DNA of 64,000 nt from Cherax quadricarinatus (taxonomy: Eukaryota; Arthropoda; Malacostraca; Decapoda; Parastacidae). The notes under the pieces were generated by a model, which was given only the letters and a program-made list of their open reading frames with translations, was not told the DNA's origin and did not search any database. How positions within the stretch are numbered: the first letter of the stretch is position 1; each line of letters starts with the position of its first letter. Shown here one piece after another: positions 1 to 11,007 of this stretch. Made by a program: the position numbers and the translations under genes. The stretch spans positions 107,152 through 171,151 of the forward strand of contig NW_027195530.1 in NCBI RefSeq assembly GCF_038502225.1, in the 5' to 3' direction.

Positions 1-1319
1 GATAGGCAAGGTGAGTTACCTTGGGAAAGTTCCTGTTCAACAGGTACAGCTACAATAGCGGGAGAGTAGGCACCAATTTCTGGGGCATTGTTATGTTCAG
101 GTGTTGACTTTTCGGGTTGAGAAGAGTTGACAACCTGGGTTTGCGAGGAGGGCGATCCCTGGGCCAGGGATGACTTAGGCTTATTATTAGATGTAGAGTA
201 TGGTACATACTTCTTGTTATGAGAAGGCTGGGTCATAATGGCCTTCACATTTTCAGGGATAATGATGGGAGTGATCCCATTAGCCTTTAACATATCATTT
301 AAAACACGAGAGCAGAGTTGAATATCACCACCAGCTGTGTCTTTGGCCACCAAGTACATTAGTTGTGCTCTCATTATATCCCCGTCTGTGGATACCTGAG
401 ACACATGAGATGCGACTGAACCTTGTTGTTGTGTCTGTTGTAAGTGAGGGTTAGATTGGTGTGCTCCAAGAGGGGCAGAATTCCAAACATTGGAACCATT
501 GGTAGAGACCTGAGGAGTCCCACTTGATCCAGGCAGAGCTGGGAAGGAAGTTTGGGACATGGTTGGTGGTGCCTGGGGAGTGGTCTTCTTAGAAGTGGAT
601 AGTTTCTTGGCGTCAAGAATTTTCTGCATTTCCTTTTTTCTTTCAGGACAAATAGCAGAAACAGCATGATGTTTTCCATTACAGAGGACACATTTAGGTG
701 AATTTTTATTGGTACAATCACGATAGGAATGTTGGCCAGAGCAAATGCTACAAATTTGCACTTGTGTACTGCATTTGTTGTTGTTATGACCAAAGGCATA
801 ACACTTGAAACATTGTGTCACACTGACAAAGCGTTCTATAGAAATTTGGTCAGATGTACATCTGGTACTGAAACATTTGAAGCCATTTTGACACACAAGT
901 TTGGCCTCCTCAGGTGTCTCAAGTATTAGTTTTAAAGTTACCTTATTGTTGTTGGTATTCGAGAATTTATGTGCTTCTACAGCCCTAAGGTCAGAATTCT
1001 CGGCATTAATGTTATCAACAATTTCATTAACAGTGCTGTGTTTCATAAAACTGTTGATTCTGGCCACAAACACAGTCCTCTGGGCTTGATAGCTGTCAGG
1101 TGCAATTGGGATAACACCAGAAGTCCTCAGTTTATCCAAGACATCATGCTTTAGGAGTTGAAGTAACTCTTCTTCCGAAGAGAGGAGAAGTACTGCTCCA
1201 GCGTGGGTTTGAAAAACATCCACTGGAGCAACAGTTGAGTTAGAGCAAATACATTTGAGAATGTCTTTCATGGACATTTGGTTTCCTTCAATGCGTAATC
1301 TTACACGAATCCTCGCCAT
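1..1319 (-). CDS. LINE ORF1, zinc-knuckle gag-like protein (partial, open at left edge)
   Basis: From an ATG at 1317-1319 the minus strand stays open to base 1, about 439 codons without a stop, so the 3' end lies outside the window. Near residues 178-230 there are three consecutive zinc knuckles: C-X2-C-X4-H-X4-C, then C-X2-C-X3-H-X4-C, then C-X2-C-X3-H-X6-C. A Gln/Ser/Thr/Pro-rich low-complexity tail follows. This layout (N-terminal fold, three knuckles, disordered tail) is known from ORF1 of Jockey/CR1-type LINEs, which bind the element RNA. The expected EN-RT ORF2 would lie to the left of the window. Other-frame ORFs here (374-799 minus, 729-1154 plus) are shadows. I cannot say whether it belongs to LINE-A, -B or -C. 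Confidence 0.8.
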   Translation of the reverse strand, partial: MARIRVRLRIEGNQMSMKDILKCICSNSTVAPVDVFQTHAGAVLLLSSEEELLQLLKHDVLDKLRTSGVIPIAPDSYQAQRTVFVARINSFMKHSTVNEIVDNINAENSDLRAVEAHKFSNTNNNKVTLKLILETPEEAKLVCQNGFKCFSTRCTSDQISIERFVSVTQCFKCYAFGHNNNKCSTQVQICSICSGQHSYRDCTNKNSPKCVLCNGKHHAVSAICPERKKEMQKILDAKKLSTSKKTTPQAPPTMSQTSFPALPGSSGTPQVSTNGSNVWNSAPLGAHQSNPHLQQTQQQGSVASHVSQVSTDGDIMRAQLMYLVAKDTAGGDIQLCSRVLNDMLKANGITPIIIPENVKAIMTQPSHNKKYVPYSTSNNKPKSSLAQGSPSSQTQVVNSSQPEKSTPEHNNAPEIGAYSPAIVAVPVEQELSQGNSPCL

Positions 1320-1785
1320 GATGCCTGGGAAGGTGCATCTGGCAGAGGAGTTACTTAACAAAAAGGTATCTTTCCTTAATGTTAGCCTAACATCCTAATT
1401 CAGCTGACTTATGAAGGTCAGCCCCTAAGATAGCCTACCCTCGAGTAGTGAGGGGAAAGGGCCCAAGGCAAAGATCGGCTGGATTTTAAAAAACCACACG
1501 GGCTACCAGATGGTCAAAATGCCTTGTGTTAACTCGCCAAAGCGAAGTTGCCGAAAAATAAGAAGATAGGACAGTCAGAAGGATAGCAATGTATGTAGTG
1601 TGTTAAGTGTGTGGGCCAGTGTTGATGTATGGGTGGGGGGAGGATGGGGAAGGATGGGGGGATGGGGATGAGAGGGGTGAACAAGCAAGCAAGTCACCGC
1701 CTTACCCTCTTGATGGGATGGGGCTCGAAGTGACTGCAAGCAAGTCTCCTCTCAGCTCTGGTGAAGAACTACTCAGGATAACAAA
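1320..1785. other. No gene seen; probable LINE leader plus G-rich low-complexity DNA
   Basis: The first part lies upstream of the minus-strand ORF1 start and may be its 5' leader. From about 1600 to 1690 there is a (G)n/GGAT-rich low-complexity stretch. I see no conserved reading frame. Confidence 0.4.
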
Positions 1786-2579
1786 CAAAACAAATTCTGG
1801 CCACAAAATAGAGCGAAACACCAACGTCAAAGACCTGGGAGTGATCATGTCGGAGGATCTCACCTTCAAGGACCATAACATTGTATCAATCGCATCTGCT
1901 AGAAAAATGACAGGATGGATAATGAGAACCTTCAAAACTAGGGAGGCCAAGCCCATGATGACACTCTTCAGGTCACTTGTTCTATCTAGGCTGGAATATT
2001 GCTGCACACTAACAGCACCTTTCAAGGCAGGTGAAATTGCCGACCTAGAAAATGTACAGAGAACTTTCACGGCGCGCATAACGGAGATAAAACACCTCAA
2101 TTATTGGGAGCGCTTGAGGTTCCTAAACCTGTATTCCCTGGAACGCAGGAGGGAGAGATACATGATTATATACACCTGGAAAATCCTAGAGGGACTAGTA
2201 CCGAACTTGCACACGAAAATCACTCATTACGAAAGCAAAAGACTTGGCAGACGATGCACCATCCCCCCAATGAAAAGCAGGGGTGTCACTAGCACGTTAA
2301 GAGACCATACAATAAGTGTCAGGGGCCCGAGACTGTTCAACTGCCTCCCAGCACACATAAGGGGGATTACCAACAGACCCCTGGCAGTCTTCAAGCTGGC
2401 ACTGGACAAGCACCTAAAGTCAGTTCCTGATCAGCCGGGCTGTAGCTCGTATGTTGGTTTGCGTGCAGCCAGCAGCAACAGCCTGGTTGATCAGGCTCTG
2501 ATCCACCAGGAGGCCTGGTCTCAGACCGGGCCGCGGGGGCGTTGACCCCCGGAACTCTCTCCAGGTAAACTCCAGGTAA
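1786..2579 (+). mobile_element. LINE-A copy A1, 5'-truncated (RT thumb and C terminus only)
   Basis: Open frame to the stop at 2545, encoding only the end of the reverse transcriptase ORF, from the segment after the FADD palm to the terminal GRPRG-type peptide. The sequence is nearly identical to the ends of A3, A4 and A5. Homology starts abruptly near 1786, as expected for 5' truncation during target-primed reverse transcription. The 3' end shows the family hallmark: three successive hairpins, then a duplicated CTCCAGGTAA tail. No endonuclease or palm is present, so it is dead. Confidence 0.85.
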
Positions 2580-2718
2580 TAACCCAAGTAAATTCTCGAG
2601 CAACAGTGTTCAGAGTTGCTCAGCTGAAGAGCGGGAACGACGACGTCTTCTCTCCACGGTGGCTGGGCTGCGACTGCCTTGTATCCTTGTCATTTGTCTT
2701 GTCATTTGTATCCTGTAT

Positions 2719-2796
2719 CCTGTATCCAAAATCCAAGTCAGGAAACCAGTACTTGTTTATTATCATGGACAAAGCTACTAGGTATCCGTTGTTAAA
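2719..2796 (+). pseudogene. Gypsy-2 integrase relic (first catalytic strand)
   Basis: The translation PKSKSGNQYLFIIMDKATRYP closely matches the integrase core of the Gypsy-2 copy at 41347-41412 (PKSKSGNQYVFTIMDRVTRYP). Only this short fragment, around the first catalytic Asp region, survives. The rest of 2580-3075 has no recognisable coding sequence. The fragment is on the plus strand although the adjacent Gypsy-2 gag and protease are on the minus strand. Confidence 0.7.
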
Positions 2797-3075
2797 TCAG
2801 TATTTTTCTTCATTTTTCAATAACAGACGAATCAGCCAAATGCTAAAGCAATGTGTTTCACTTGCAGTCAGCATTTGGCAGACTTGCCTGCCTGCTGGTT
2901 GAGTATGGTGCTCTCTCTCTGGCTTTTGCTTTTGCCATCTGTCACCGTGGTGTACACTTATTTTATATTCCATCTGTACATAGTGGGTGAAAGTAAAATA
3001 TACATTATAGTCTATCTGCTGACTTTGTTTCTCTATAAAAATCATCACGACCAGCTCATAGGTCATTCATAACCT

Positions 3076-5880
3076 GTGTTCGAAATAGACAGGTATATCA
3101 GTAACAGGTACATCAGTAACAGGTACATCAGTAACAGGTACATCAGTAACAGTTGCATCAGTGACAGATATATCAGTAACAGGTACATCATTAACAGGTA
3201 CATCAGTGACAGATACATCAGTAACAGGTACATTAGTGACACGTACATCAGCAACATGTACATCAATGACAGGTCAATCACCAACAGGTATATCAATGAC
3301 AGATACATTATCAACAGGTACATCAGTGACAGGTATGAAATCAACAGGTAAATCAGTGACAGGTACGTCAGTGACAGGTACATCACCAACAGGTACGTAA
3401 ATGAAAGATACATCATCAACAGGTACATCATTGACAGGTACACCAGCAACAGGTACATCAATGACAGGTACATCAGTGGCAGGTGCATCAGCAACAGGTA
3501 CATCAGTGGCAGGTGCATCAGCAACAGGTACATCAGTGACAGGTGCATCAGCAACAGGTACATCAGTGGCAGGTGCACCAGCAACAGGTACATCAGTGAC
3601 AGGTGCATCAGCAACAGGTACATCAGTGACAGGTGCACCAGCAACAGGTACATCAGTGGCAGGTGCATCAGCAACAGGTACATCAGTGACAGGTGCACCA
3701 GCAACAGGTACATCAGTGACAGGTGCATCAGCAACAGGTACATCAGTGGCAGGTGCATCAGCAACAGGTACATCAGTGACAGGTGCACCAGCAACAGGTA
3801 CATCAGTGACAGGTGCATCAGCAACAGGTACATCAGTGGCAGGTGCATCAGCAACAGGTACATCAGTGACAGGTGCATCAGCAACAGGTACATCAGTGGC
3901 AGGTGCATCAGCAACAGGTACATCAGTGACAGGTGCACCAGCAACAGGTACATCAGTGACAGGTGCATCAGCAACAGGTACATCAGTGACAGGTGCATCA
4001 GCAACAGGTACATCAGTGGCAGGTGCATCAGCAACAGGTACATCAGTGACAGGTGCACCAGCAACAGGTACATCAGTGACAGGTGCACCAGCAACAGGTA
4101 CATCAGTGACAGGTGCATCAGCAACAGGTACATCAGTGGCAGGTGCATCAGCAACAGGTACATCAGTGACAGGTGCACCAGCAACAGGTACATCAGTGAC
4201 AGGTGCATCAGCAACAGGTACATCAGTGACAGGTGCATCAGCAACAGGTACATCAGTGACAGGTGCACCAGCAACAGGTACATCAGTGACAGGTGCATCA
4301 GCAACAGGTACATCAGTGACAGGTGCATCAGCAACAGGTACATCAGTGGCAGGTGCATCAGCAACAGGTACATCAGTGGCAGGTGCATCAGCAACAGGTA
4401 CATCAGTGACAGGTGCATCAGCAACAGGTACATCAGTGACAGGTGCATCAGCAACAGGTACATCAGTGACAGGTGCATCAGCAACAGGTACATCAGTGAC
4501 AGGTGCACCAGCAACAGGTACATCAGTGACAGGTGCATCAGCAACAGGTACATCAGTGACAGGTGCATCAGCAACAGGTACATCAGTGACAGGTGCATCA
4601 GCAACAGGTACATCAGTGGCAGGTGCATCAGCAACAGGTACATCAGTGGCAGGTGCATCAGCAACAGGTACATCAGTGACAGGTGCATCAGCAACAGGTA
4701 CATCAGTGACAGGTGCATCAGCAACAGGTACATCAGTGGCAGGTGCATCAGCAACAGGTACATCAGTGACAGGTGCATCAGCAACAGGTACATCAGTGAC
4801 AGGTGCACCAGCAACAGGTACATCAGTGACAGGTGCACCAGCAACAGGTACATCAGTGACAGGTGCATCAGCAACAGGTACATCAGTGACAGGTGCATCA
4901 GCAACAGGTACATCAGTGACAGGTGCATCAGCAACAGGTACATCAGTGGCAGGTGCATCAGCAACAGGTACATCAGTGGCAGGTGCATCAGCAACAGGTA
5001 CATCAGTGACAGGTGCATCAGCAACAGGTACATCAGTGACAGGTGCATCAGCAACAGGTACATCAGTGACAGGTGCACCAGCAACAGGTACATCAGTGAC
5101 AGGTGCATCAGCAACAGGTACATCAGTGACAGGTGCACCAGCAACAGGTACATCAGTGATAGGTACATCAGCAACAGGTACATCAGTGGCAGGTGCATCA
5201 GCAACAGGTACATCAGTGACAGGTGCACCAGCAACAGGTACATCAGTGACAGGTGCATCAGCAACAGGTACATCAGTGGCAGGTGCATCAGCAACAGGTA
5301 CATCAGTGACAGGTGCACCAGCAACAGGTACATCAGTGACAGGTGCATCAGCAACAGGTACATCAGTGGCAGGTGCATCAGCAACAGGTACATCAGTGAC
5401 AGGTGCACCAGCAACAGGTACATCAGTGACAGGTGCACCAGCAACAGGTACATCAGTGACAGGTGCATCAGCAACAGGTACATCAGTGGCAGGTGCATCA
5501 GCAACAGGTACATCAGTGACAGGTGCACCAGCAACAGGTACATCAGTGACAGGTGCATCAGCAACAGGTACATCAGTGGCAGGTGCATCAGCAACAGGTA
5601 CATCAGTGACAGGTGCACCAGCAACAGGTACATCAGTGACAGGTGCACCAGCAACAGGTACATCAGTGACAGGTGCATCAGCAACAGGTACATCAGTGAC
5701 AGGTGCACCAGCAACAGGTACATCAGTGACAGGTGCATCAGCAACAGGTACATCAGTGGCAGGTGCATCAGCAACAGGTACATCAGTGGCAGGTGCATCA
5801 GCAACAGGTACATCAGTGATAGGTACATCAGCAACAGGTACATCAGTGACAGGTGCACCAGCAACAGGTACATTGGTAGG
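3076..5880. repeat. Minisatellite, 15-bp unit (ACAGGTACATCAGTG type), 30-bp higher-order unit
   Basis: About 2.8 kb of 15-bp units. The left third (3076-3470) is degenerate. From 3481 the array is a very regular 30-bp dimer in which only two positions vary (GTGAC/GTGGC and GCATCA/GCACCA). A rarer variant (GTGATAGGTACATC) occurs twice, at about 5158 and 5818. Because 15 and 30 are multiples of three and the unit lacks stops, several frames on both strands stay open for 800-940 codons; these are not evidence of genes. On the minus strand one frame (Val-Pro-Val-Thr/Ala-Asp repeats) runs in phase with the Gypsy-2 protease at its right edge. Confidence 0.95.
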
Positions 5881-6300
5881 AGCCTCTTTTCGAGCTTCTA
5901 TGGCATAGTTAATGTCAGTAGAATTATCAATAACTAGAGGCTCTCGGCTTATACCCGGATAGTCTAGATCATTGCCCATGAGTAAGTCAACGCCCTGAAT
6001 AGGAAAAGTTTCACTGGATATACCTACCGACACAAAGCCAGTATAGGTTGGTGTTTGGATGTATATCCTGTGAAGAGGCACTCTTATAATGGCGCCTCCA
6101 TAGGCTTCTAATAAGACATCTAGCTATGTGTGAGTCATATCACTTACGGGAAGTATGTCCTGCTTCAACAATGTTAAATAACTTCCAGTATCACGGAAGG
6201 AATTAATTTCAACTAATTGAGTCTCGTCTATTCCAACTTTCACTTTAGCAAAGTAGGGACTCATAGCTGAGTGAATATCTTTTTCTGAAACAGCTCTAGT
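5881..6300 (-). pseudogene. Gypsy-2 aspartic protease region, broken
   Basis: Read on the minus strand, it contains the retroviral-type protease motif Phe-Arg-Asp-Thr-Gly-Ser (DTG active site) near 6195 and a C-terminal block with Leu-Met-Gly-Asn-Asp near 5977. Both align with the protease of the second Gypsy-2 copy at 40340-40786. An in-frame stop near 6127 separates the two halves. At 5880 the frame passes directly into the 15-bp minisatellite, so what normally follows (integrase) is missing here. It belongs with the gag at 6307-7164. Confidence 0.75.
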
Positions 6301-6306
6301 ATTGAG

Positions 6307-7164
6307 TCATCTAGAATGACTACTGATTCGTTCTTGTGAACCTTGTTCGGTACTAGGGTTCAGTTTCTTTTGAGTTGTCGATGAAGATATTACCTGAGTT
6401 GGGAAACGAAGTCGCTCGTTCCTGGTATCCCTCTCTAGCCAATAACAGTGTTTCCTTAAATCCCCATTCTTATTACAATAAGTGCATTTCAACTCACTGT
6501 TATGCCTTAGTGGTTTTGAACTTTTCCTAGAGTTAGATCTAAATTTATTATTAATGGGCGTGGAGGCATCATAGGAGATCTGGCAAGGATTCTGTATGTG
6601 ACGCATCTCTGTAAGATTGGATCGTCCTTTCTTAGGGGCATATTTAGTCACTGTTTCCTTACTTTTTGTTTCGCCAATCAATTGTTGAGATATTTCATAA
6701 TTATCGGCGAGCGAGGCTGTTTCTAGTATATTTACTATGGGGCAACTAATCAAATACCTATGCAAGTCTTCTGGTAAATTATTATAGAAATCCTCATGCA
6801 GGATCAACTGGGAAAGACTTCCCATAGATTTACAGTTAGAAGCTCTACACCATCTCTCAAAAGCAATTTTCTTTTCACGTGCAAAATCCACATACGACTG
6901 AGTTGGCTGGAGTTTTAATGCTCTAAAGGTTTTTAGATAACTTACTGGGAGGAGATCATAAGCCTCTAGGATAGCCTTCTTAACGGAATCATAATCCACA
7001 TATTTCTCAAAAGGTAACGTAGCCGCACAACTTTGAGCTTTACCAGACAACGAAGTATGTAATAAGGTTGCCCAGTGTTGTCGGGGCCAGCGCATAGCAC
7101 GTGCTTGATTCTCAAAGACTTCAAAATAAGTATCTAAATCTCCGTCATTAAATCTTGGAACCAT
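6307..7164 (-). CDS. Gypsy-2 gag, SCAN-like capsid with altered zinc knuckle
   Basis: A 285-codon open frame. Residues ~10-150 form a helical capsid segment (FENQARAMRWPRQHW, then LLPVSYLKTF and VDFAREKKIAFERW) that resembles the SCAN-type gag of Gmr1-like Ty3/Gypsy elements. Near residue 230 is a single nucleocapsid knuckle, C-X2-C-X4-D-X4-C, with Asp where the zinc-binding His should be. The homologous gag at 39734-40333 has the normal His. The ATG used lies exactly where LINE-A2 was inserted, so the true N terminus (a coiled-coil domain, seen in the copy at 27655) has been cut off. Confidence 0.75.
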   Translation of the reverse strand: MVPRFNDGDLDTYFEVFENQARAMRWPRQHWATLLHTSLSGKAQSCAATLPFEKYVDYDSVKKAILEAYDLLPVSYLKTFRALKLQPTQSYVDFAREKKIAFERWCRASNCKSMGSLSQLILHEDFYNNLPEDLHRYLISCPIVNILETASLADNYEISQQLIGETKSKETVTKYAPKKGRSNLTEMRHIQNPCQISYDASTPINNKFRSNSRKSSKPLRHNSELKCTYCNKNGDLRKHCYWLERDTRNERLRFPTQVISSSTTQKKLNPSTEQGSQERISSHSR

Positions 7165-8276
7165 ACCTGGAGTTTACCTGGAGAGAGTTCCGGGGGTCAA
7201 CGCCCCCGCGGCCCGGTCTGTGACCAGGCCTCCTGGTGGATCAGAGCCTGATCAACCAGGCTGTTGCTGCTGGCTGCACGCAAACCAACGTACGAGCCAC
7301 AGCCCGGCTGATCAGGAACCGACTTTAGGTGCTTGTCCAGTGCCAGCTTGAAGACTGCCAGGGGTCTGTTGGTAATCCCCCTTATGTGTGCTGGGAGGCA
7401 GTTGAACAGTCTCGGGCACCTGACACTTATTGTATGGTCTCTTATCGTGCTAGTGACACCCCTGCTTTTCATTGGGGGGATGGTGCATCGTCTGCCAAAT
7501 CTTTTGCTTTCGTAGTGAGTGATTTTCGTGTGCAAGTTCGGTACTTGTCCCTCTAGGATTTTCCAGGTGTATATAATCATGTATCTCTCCCGCCTGCGTT
7601 CCAGGGAATACAGGTTCAGGAACCTCAAGCGCTCCCAGTAATTGAGGTATTTTATCTCCGTTATGTGCCCCGTGAAGGTTCTCTACATTTTCTAGGTCAG
7701 CAATTTCACCTGCCTTGAAAGGTGCTGTTAGTGTGCAGCAATATTCCAGCCTAGACAGAACAAGTGACCTGAAGAGTGTCATCATGGGCTTGGCATCCCT
7801 CGTTTTGAAGGTTCTCATTATCCATCCTGTCATTTTTCTAGCAGATGCGATCGATACAATGTTATGGTCCTTGAAGGTGAGATCCTCCGACATGATCACT
7901 ACCAGGTCTTTGACGTTGGTGTTTCGCTCTATTTTGTAGCCAGAATTTGTTTTGTACTCTGATGAAGATTTAATTTCCTCGTGTTTACCATATCTGAGTA
8001 ATTGAAATTTCTCATCGTTGAACTTCATATTGTTTTCTGCAGCCCACTGAAAGATTTGGTTGATGTCTGCCTGGAGCCTTGCAGTGTCTGCAATGGAAGA
8101 CACTGTCATGCAGATTCGGGTGTCATCTGCAAAGGAAGACACGGTGCTGTGGCTGACATCCTTGTCTATGTCAGATATGAGGATGAGGAACAAGATGGGA
8201 GCGAGTACTGTGCCTTGTGGAACAGACCTTTTCACCGTGCCTGCCTCGGACTTTACTCCGTTGACTACTTCTCTCT

Positions 8277-8571
8277 GTGGCCTGGTGGCCAAAGCTCCCG
8301 CTTCACACACGGAGGGCCCGGGTTCGATTCCCGGCGGGTGGAAACATTCGACACGTTTCCTTACACCTGTTGTCCTGTTCACCTAGCAGCAAATAGGTAC
8401 CTGGGTGTTAGTCGACTGGTGTGGGTCGCATCCTGGGGGACAAGATTAAGGACCCCAATGGAAATAAGTTAGACAGTCCTCGATGACGCACTGACTTTCT
8501 TGGGTTATCCTGGGTGGCTAACCCTCCGGGGTTAAAAATCCGAACGAAATCTTATCTTATCTTATCTTATC
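8277..8571 (+). mobile_element. SINE-A copy (tRNA-derived head, (TTATC)n tail)
   Basis: The head contains a pol III A-box-like segment (TGGCCTGGTGG) and a perfect B box (GGTTCGATTCC), with a CAC triplet where a tRNA-Val anticodon would sit. A body and a (CTTATCTTATC) tail follow. A near-identical copy lies on the minus strand at 62096-62394. The insertion interrupts LINE-A2: compared with A3 and A4, 29 bp of LINE sequence are missing at the site. Confidence 0.85.
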
Positions 8572-9001
8572 GACCGACTTTTCCTGTTATTCCTTTAGCA
8601 CGCATTTTGTGCGCTATTACGCCATGGTCACACTTGTCGAAGACTTTTGCAAAGTCTGTATATATTACATCTGCATTCTTTTTGTCTTCTAGTGCATCTA
8701 GGACCTTGTCGTAGTGATCCAGTAGCTGAGACAGACAGGAGCGACCTGTTCTAAACCCATGTTGCCCTGGGTTGTGTAACTGGTGGGTTTCTAGATGGGT
8801 GGTGATCTTGCTTCTTAGGACTCTTTCAAAGATTTTTATGATATGGGATGTTAGTGCTATCGGTCTGTAGTTCTTTGCTGTTGTTTTACTGCCCCCTTTG
8901 TGGAGTGGGGCTATGTCTGTTGTTTTTAGTAACTGTGGGACGACCCCCGTGTCCATGCTCCCTCTCCATAGGATGGTAAAGGCTCGTGATAGGGGCTTCT
9001 T

Positions 9002-10915
9002 TCAGTTCTTGATGAACACGGAGTTCCATGAGTCTGGCCCTGGGGCAGAGTGCATGGGCATGTCATTTATCGCCTGTTCGAAGTCATTTGGCGTCAGGAT
9101 AACATCAGATAGGCTTGTGTTAACCAAATTCTGTGGCTCTCTCATAAAAAATTCATTTTGATCTTCGTCTCTCAGTCTGGTTAGTGGCTTGCTAAAAACT
9201 GAGTCATATTGGGACTTGAGTAGCTCACTCATTTCCTTGCTGTCATCTCTGTAGGACCCATCTTGTTTAATTAGGGGTCCAATACTGGACGTTGTTCTCG
9301 ACTTTGATTTGGCATAGGAGAAGAAATACTTTGGGTTTCTTTCGATTTCATTTAAGGCTTTTAGTTCTTCCCGCGATTCCTGACTCCTATAAGATTCCTT
9401 TAGCTTAAGTTCGATGTTTGCTATTTCTCTGACCAGTGTCTCCCTACGCATTTCAGATATATTGACCTCTTTTAGCCGCTCTGTTATTCTTTTCCGTCGC
9501 CTGTAAAGGGAGCGCCTGTCTCTTTCTATTTTACATCTACTCCTCATTTTTCTTAGAGGAATAAGCCTTGTGCATACATCGAGTGCCACCGAGTTAATCT
9601 GTTCTAGGCATAAGTTGGGGTCTGTGTTGCTTAGTATATCTTCCCAGCTTATATCGGTTAGGACTTGGTTTACTTGGTCCCACTTTATGTTTTTGTTATT
9701 GAAGTTGAATTTGGTGAATGCTCCCTCGTGACTAATCTCATTATGTCGGTCTGGGGCTCCGCGCATACATGACTGAACCTCAATTATGTTGTGATCTGAG
9801 TATATTGTTTTTGATATGGTGACATTTCTTATCAGATCATCATTGTTAGTGAAGATGAGGTCTAGTGTATTCTCCAGTCTAGTAGGCTCTATTATTTGCT
9901 GGTTTAAATTGAATTTTGTGCAGAGATTTAAAAGCTCGCGTGAGTGTGAGTTTTCATCAGAGCTGCCTCCTGGTGTTATTACTGCAACAATATTATTTGC
10001 TATATTCCTCCATTTTAGGTGCCTTAAGTTGAAATCCCCCAGGAGCAAGATGTTGGGTGCAGGAGCTGGAAGATTTTCAAGACAGTGGTCAATTTTTAAC
10101 AGCTGTTCCTGGAATTGCTGGGATGTTGCATCCGGAGGCTTGTAGACTACCACAATGACTAGGTTTTGGTTCTCGACCTTTACTGCTAAAATTTCCACTA
10201 CATCATTTGAGGCATTTAGCAGTTCTGTGCAAACAAGTGACTCTGCAATGTACAGGCCAACCCCACCCCCCTTTTGCCTGTTCACTCTGTCACATCTGTA
10301 TAGGTTGTAACCTGGGATCCATATTTCGTTGTCCAAGTGATCCTTTATGTGGGTCTCAGTGAAAGCCGCGAACATTGCCTTTGCCTCTGCAAGCAGTCCA
10401 CGAATGAAAGGTATTTTGTTGTTTGTTGCTGGCTTTAGACCCTGTATATTTGCCAAGAAGAATGTTATCGGACTGGTGGTATTGTTGGTACTGGGGGGGG
10501 GGATTTTTTTTCCGGCATTAGTATCTGTATCTGTTGGTTTGGAATGGAGGCCATCGACTGTGGTTCCACTCACGTCACGTATGTCAACTTCGTGAGCCTC
10601 AAAAGGCACGTTTCGCACACGTACCCACGTATAGTATTGTGAAACGTCGTGCAACTTAACTGTGACTGCTGGGGTGACTTGCTTGCTAAAATCCTGATAC
10701 TGGTTGACATTCTGCTCGTAGGTCTTGGCATCACAAAACTTGACAAAGATCCGGGATAGTCCATTTAAGGCAACGCCACACAGGGACTCATGCTGGATGC
10801 CATATACATCGCAGATGATCATTGGCACCAACACATTAATCGATGCACTGGGGATTTTGCCCTTTATAAGGTCAATACACACAGTATTAACTCTTCGTCG
10901 AAAACCAGTCGCCAT
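9002..10915 (-). pseudogene. LINE-A ORF1 N terminus fused in frame to the endonuclease
   Basis: From Met at 10913-10915 the first ~115 residues look like an ORF1 RNA-binding N terminus, ending in the motif VRVRNVPFEAHEVDIRDV typical of an RRM-like fold. After a short linker (TDTDTNAGKK) the frame enters the APE-type endonuclease at ITFFLANIQGL. No zinc knuckle lies between them. Other copies start downstream of this junction, so I cannot see the original order. The simplest reading is an internal deletion that removed the rest of ORF1 and joined it to ORF2. The frame ends near 9002, before the RT fingers. Confidence 0.6.
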
Positions 10916-11007
10916 TGTTGTTGTCGTCTCAAAGCTCCTCCACCACGTGTCGGGACTGAGGAGAGACAGCTGACGACCGCTCAGCACAGCGTCTGAGCAG
11001 AGAATGA

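Larger units (their letters stand above)
7165..10996 (-). mobile_element. LINE-A copy A2, longest 5' extent, interrupted by a SINE
   Basis: Minus-strand LINE. The 3' end at 7165 carries the duplicated CTCCAGGTAA tail and abuts codon 1 of the Gypsy-2 gag. The RT palm has the FADD box (about 8130), and the endonuclease has TETH, GDFN and SDHN motifs within 9700-10400. Several frameshifts break the RT: near 9000, in 8270-8571 (SINE) and near 7660. It is the only LINE-A copy reaching upstream of the endonuclease. Family placement as CR1-like is inference from the EN-RT layout and the short repeated 3' tail. Confidence 0.85.

Noticed and set aside
3063..6081. ORFs of 835-936 codons on both strands (Leu/Met-rich, Val-Pro-Asp, Thr-Gly-Ser repeats)
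   Set aside because: They follow from a 15-bp period without stops; three overlapping frames on two strands cannot all be genes, and none has a start context or unique domain except the protease tail.
8290..8345. Functional tRNA-Val gene
   Set aside because: A and B boxes are present, but the anticodon stem does not pair well and the sequence is the head of a SINE with a second copy at 62096-62394.
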